From Lytechinus pictus (Eukaryota; Echinodermata; Echinoidea; Temnopleuroida; Toxopneustidae): 64,000 nt of DNA. The stretch spans positions 47,936,373 through 48,000,372 of the forward strand of contig NC_087251.1 of NCBI RefSeq assembly GCF_037042905.1. The letters run 5' to 3'. The notes under the pieces are model-generated. The model was given only the letters and a program-made list of their open reading frames with translations, had not been told where the DNA came from and did not search any database. Of the stretch, positions 62,339-64,000 are shown one piece after another; position 1 is the stretch's first letter, and every line of letters starts with the position of its first letter. The position numbers were made by a program, and so were the translations under genes.

Positions 62339-62850
62339 CTCTTTCAACGCGTACTTCGCACCGATGCACGATCGGTGCGGCGCAAACTTCGCATTTAACG
62401 CTCAAACATTCAGTCCATTGTATTTGTGCGAATTGTGTTGATTTTCCCGGAGGTGGCGGTTTTCGTTCAGCTTTTGTTATTATCCACACTCACAAGGCTT
62501 TCGTATGCGGTAGTTTTCACTATAGATTTAGATTGCAAATTTTGGAGAAAAACAATTTTTTTTACAGCTCTTTTAGTAGTGCCATCATGGCTCCGAGGAG
62601 GTTATTTTCCGTAGATGAAGCTCGTGAACTTATACTGGCGGGCTCTTCGGAGTCACCTGCTTCTGTCTTGGATTCAGATTCGGAGTATGATGAACCCATG
62701 TCATCTCAAGGCAGTCCCACCCATAGCAATACAGGTGGTGAGTTTGATATCGATGAAGATGAACAGTTTACTCAAGATTCGGACAGTGAGATTGAGGATG
62801 ATGATGAAGAACAGGATGATGAACGAGAACATTCCTTCCTTTCTTTCTGA
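62339..62850 (+). pseudogene. piggyBac-like transposon, 5' end and N-terminal transposase fragment
   Basis: TTAA at 62335-62338 is followed by CTCTTTCAACGCG, a piggyBac-style end, then a subterminal hairpin CGCACCGAT..ATCGGTGCG (62357-62379). An ATG at 62587 opens a frame MAPRRLFSVDEARELILAG followed by an acidic Ser/Asp/Glu tract (FDIDEDEQFTQDSDSEIEDDDEE) to a stop at 62848-62850. This matches the start of piggyBac transposases, which have F..EEAL..IL and acidic N-termini. The catalytic DDD domain is missing: sequence passes directly into a pyrimidine microsatellite. Confidence 0.75.
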
Positions 62851-63290
62851 CTTTCGTTCGTTCTTTTTTTTTTTCTTCCTCTCGTCTATCATTTTACTTA
62901 ACCTTTTCTTTCTTTCGTTTTTATTGCTTGCTTCCTTTCTTCCTTCTTTGTGTCTTTCCTTCATTATTTGCCTTCCTTCTATCTATCATTTTACCTTTTT
63001 TTTTTATTTCCCTTCCTTCTTACAATCACTCCTTCCTTTCATCTATCCTCTTACCTTTTTTTGTTTGCTTCCTTCTTTCTTTCCTTTATCCATTTCCGTT
63101 GCTCTTTCTTTCTTCCTTCTTTCTATCAATTTAGTTTCATTTTCTTTCTTTTATATTTCTTCTTTCCTTTCTTTCTATTATCCTTCAGTACTGTCTTTAT
63201 GTCTTTCGTTCATTCTTTCTCTATTGCATACTTCATTTGTTCCTTTTTTTCTTTTTTGTCCTTTCTTGGGGGGGGGGGGGGGGAGGGTAA
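62836..63290. repeat. Pyrimidine-rich microsatellite (CTTT/CCTT)n ending in oligo-G
   Basis: Degenerate CTTT, CCTT and TTCC repeats on the + strand followed by about 17 G at 63269-63286. Phe/Leu/Ser-rich frames here are not genes. Confidence 0.95.
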
Positions 63291-64000
63291 CAAGAAAAGA
63301 CATCAAAATAAACTCTTCTCTTTTTAAAATGTTTTTCTTTATTTTGGGGACCAATAAATTTTAGGTTTGGACCAGTAAAAAAATGGAAAACCGGGTATCT
63401 ACTGGTCCGACATGAACAGGTTGGACCGTTAGAAAAAAATAAATGCACTCAAGGCCCCTCTCAGAGAAAAGAGACAGGATATAGATACAATAGTTCATTG
63501 GGTCGCATGGTCATGTACTCTGAATAGGGGGCAGGATATGAGTACAATAAGACACACTTCTCAACCCTAATCATCTCTTTTTCTTTTCTCCTTTATTCCT
63601 TCTTTTCTTTAGAAATTCTTTAGAAACATGGTATATGTTTGGTATCAATGGACAGCTTAATATGATCCACTCTGTAAGGACAGTGTTTTATTTGAACAAA
63701 TGGTTATGTAGATTCTTATACATGTCATACATAGACAGATGAATAAAACATACACATAACTATTTAAAAAAATGATAAACTACATAGACAACAGGAAGCT
63801 GGAAATACATATGTTGATAAAGAGAGATAAATACATAGAATACACATGTATAACGATTCAAACATTTATAGAATTAAAAAATAAAGAGGGATAGATAAAT
63901 GAAAATAGTAATAAGTTTACAGGCAGACATACAGATAGAAAAGGTATATGCAAACAGTTTTGTAATGGACAGATAAAATAGGCAAACATTTACAAATGTA
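63291..64000. other. NEK2 upstream intron or flank, no exon seen
   Basis: If the NEK2 gene continues to the right, this is intronic. I searched the - strand for the expected preceding kinase segment (WSLGC..YELCAL) and did not find it. Contains GATA/ATAG-rich text only. Confidence 0.4.

Noticed and set aside
62615..63364. 249-codon frame, longest in the window, Phe/Leu/Ser-rich and membrane-protein-like
   Set aside because: It reads through the wrong frame of the piggyBac-like fragment and then a CTTT/CCTT microsatellite; hydrophobicity is a by-product of pyrimidine-rich DNA.

Overview
This window is animal (deuterostome) nuclear DNA, most likely from a sea urchin. It is AT-rich and intron-rich, with short coding exons bounded by GT/AG. 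It is packed with dispersed repeats of a kind I recognise from echinoid genomes, such as the GTCTCGCCTGCAT repeat with AGGTCA motifs, TTAA-flanked foldback elements, tRNA-derived SINEs and oligo-G-ended elements. The organism call rests on repeat style and protein similarity from memory; no search was run.

Two host genes are well supported. A complete serine palmitoyltransferase long-chain subunit 2 gene (SPTLC2-like) runs on the + strand from 2208 to 46033 in 12 coding exons. Every splice phase matches, and the joined exons give 1659 nt (552 codons plus stop). It has a 14.2 kb first intron. The 3' half of a NEK2-type mitotic kinase gene lies on the - strand from 61798 to 56944 in four phase-consistent exons: the last part of the kinase domain, a coiled coil, a PP1-docking-type motif, a KEN box and a C-terminal Leu-Arg tail. 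Most of its kinase domain lies beyond the right edge. The two genes converge on a 10.9 kb intergenic region (46.0-56.9 kb). Two possible - strand exons at 184-561 may be the end of a third, unidentified gene upstream of SPTLC2.

The rest is mainly mobile DNA, much of it nested. 0-4 kb: an oligo-G-ended repeat array (587-1658) with an 8-bp target duplication, the probable SPTLC2 promoter, and small hAT-like elements. 4.2-15.0 kb: a 10.8 kb structure with hAT-like ends, a perfect 8-bp target duplication and roughly 1.3 kb inverted arms. It holds two degenerate LINE copies in opposite orientation, two foldback elements, a SINE and a nested 927-bp hAT-like element. 17-25 kb: a nested GGGGTAAGTTG element, a 2.8 kb TTAA-flanked element made of an internal tandem repeat, and a 1.5 kb repeat carrying perfect DR1 nuclear-receptor half-site pairs. 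25-36 kb: a series of MITEs and foldback elements. 38-40.5 kb: a decayed Penelope-like retroelement split by a LINE 3' tail. 44.8-45.7 kb: a minisatellite with a 56-bp unit. 46.7-55.7 kb: more MITEs, a palindromic TTCGGAATTAC element inserted in an older repeat, and a SINE. 62.3-62.85 kb: the 5' end of a piggyBac-like transposon running into a pyrimidine-rich microsatellite.

I see no multi-gene operon-like system, CRISPR array or rRNA. The most noteworthy signals are transposon architecture (the 10.8 kb inverted-arm element, TTAA elements, oligo-G elements with 8-bp target duplications) and conserved degradation and docking signals in the NEK2 tail.
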